DNA from: Chloroflexota bacterium
GTDB lineage: Bacteria > Chloroflexota > UBA6077
DNA: 6,191 nt
Reading direction: 5' to 3'
Assembly: GCA_021845945.1 (NCBI GenBank)
Contig: JAJZRD010000224.1
Span: 1 to 6,191, forward strand
In this document: positions 5,697 to 6,191 of the stretch, piece by piece
How the letters are laid out: the number at the start of each line of letters is the position of its first letter
Numbering within the stretch: the stretch's first letter is position 1
The notes under the pieces: generated by a model
What the model was told of the DNA's origin: nothing
The model's input: only the letters and a program-made list of their open reading frames with translations
The model's database searches: none
Made by a program: the position numbers and the translations under genes

Positions 5697-6191
5697 ATGC
5701 CATCTACGATAGAATCCGCGACCCCCGATCTGCAGCAGCTGCTTGCCGAGGCCGTTCCCCACGCCCAGCCCGAGCGGCTGGGCTATCTGATCTTGCGGTT
5801 CGATCCGCAATTCCACCGCCTGTCCGCGGAGGAGGCGCGAGAGGTGGTCCGAATGGCCCTGGAGGCGGGGGCGCAACAGGCCGAGGCGGTGGCGGCCGAG
5901 CACGGGACTCGCGACCCCTTCGCCCTCTGCGAGCGGCTGGGCATCCGGGTGGAGAGCTCCGACGACCACTGCCGCTACGGCAGCATCCTCCAGTACGCTG
6001 AGTACCGCTCTCGCCCTCCCCAGGTGCGGCTGTACCGCAAGGCCATGGAAGGCGCGAACCGCCTTTTATCTGTCCCCCAAATCGGTGAAGTTCTGGACGT
6101 ATCTGACGTCTCCCAGCCGTTCCTCGCCCACGAGCTGTTCCATCACCTGGACAATCTTCCCCACCACCTGCCGGCCAGGAAGCTGCGACAG
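5697..6191 (+). CDS. Putative zinc metallopeptidase (HExxH, ImmA/IrrE-like), 3' end missing
   Basis: The frame opens at ATG 5697 and is still open at the window edge, giving 165 residues of an incomplete protein. The clearest feature is PFLAHELFHHLD (141-152), an HExxH zinc-peptidase motif with H145, E146 and H149 and a nearby D152. Upstream, ALCERLGIRVE (76-86) and QVRLYRKAMEGANRLL (109-124) follow the order seen in ImmA/IrrE-type (DUF955) peptidases: a short helix with LGI-x-V, then a strand, then the AHE helix. There is no signal peptide or membrane segment, so it should be cytoplasmic. The N-terminal 70 residues are helical and rich in Ala and Glu, and I do not recognise them. Bases about 6061-6113 use more A/T-ending codons (TTA, TCT, CAA, GGT, GAA, GTA) than the rest. 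Its link to the upstream genes is unknown. Another HExxH family is possible because the third zinc ligand is not visible. Confidence 0.65.
   Translation, partial: MPSTIESATPDLQQLLAEAVPHAQPERLGYLILRFDPQFHRLSAEEAREVVRMALEAGAQQAEAVAAEHGTRDPFALCERLGIRVESSDDHCRYGSILQYAEYRSRPPQVRLYRKAMEGANRLLSVPQIGEVLDVSDVSQPFLAHELFHHLDNLPHHLPARKLRQ

Noticed and set aside
3153..5969. A 938-codon open frame on the - strand across the HyuA-like gene
   Set aside because: It is the antisense shadow of a GC-rich gene: its translation is full of His, Gly, Arg and Asp with no recognisable domain, whereas the + strand frame carries clear HyuA motifs.

Overview
The window is GC-rich bacterial chromosome with every recognisable gene on the + strand. 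The gene content (a corrinoid protein plus a URO-D-type methyltransferase) and the style of the intergenic palindromes (GTAGGGGC-type and TGTCATGCTGAGCG-type) suggest an anaerobic or metabolically versatile member of the Chloroflexota. That placement rests on remembered resemblance to such genomes, not on a marker gene.

Layout. 1-216 is the C-terminal end of a cobalamin-binding corrinoid protein. 40 bases later, 257-1318 encodes a uroporphyrinogen-decarboxylase-fold protein of the corrinoid methyltransferase type. A gap of about 300 bases (1319-1619) opens with a hairpin repeat. 1620-2909 encodes a multi-pass permease of the ion-transporter (GntP/citrate-transporter-like) type. A 480-base gap (2910-3389) is almost entirely built of palindromic repeats: a 57-63 bp two-hairpin element, a 108 bp element with GCGTAGGG ends, and a TGTCAT-type inverted repeat between two 25 bp direct repeats. 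3390-5564 encodes a 724-residue hydantoinase/oxoprolinase (HyuA-like) ASKHA-fold protein that starts at TTG. A 132-base gap with another palindromic repeat follows. From 5697 a further gene runs off the right edge; its 165 visible residues end just after an HELFH zinc-peptidase motif.

How the genes may work together. Corrinoid protein plus URO-D-type methyltransferase is the classic pair for moving a methyl group from a methylated substrate through cobalamin to an acceptor. A permease and an ATP-dependent HyuA-like protein next door would fit uptake and processing of a small organic acid, amide or cyclic N-methyl compound. The substrate cannot be read from the sequence. The two large gaps mean that only the first two genes can be called an operon with confidence.

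The points most worth a second look are the family of GTAGGG-ended palindromes occupying every large gap, the direct-repeat-flanked palindrome just upstream of the HyuA-like gene, the loss of the usual zinc-ligand cysteines in the URO-D protein, and the atypical motifs and unassigned C-terminal region of the HyuA-like protein.
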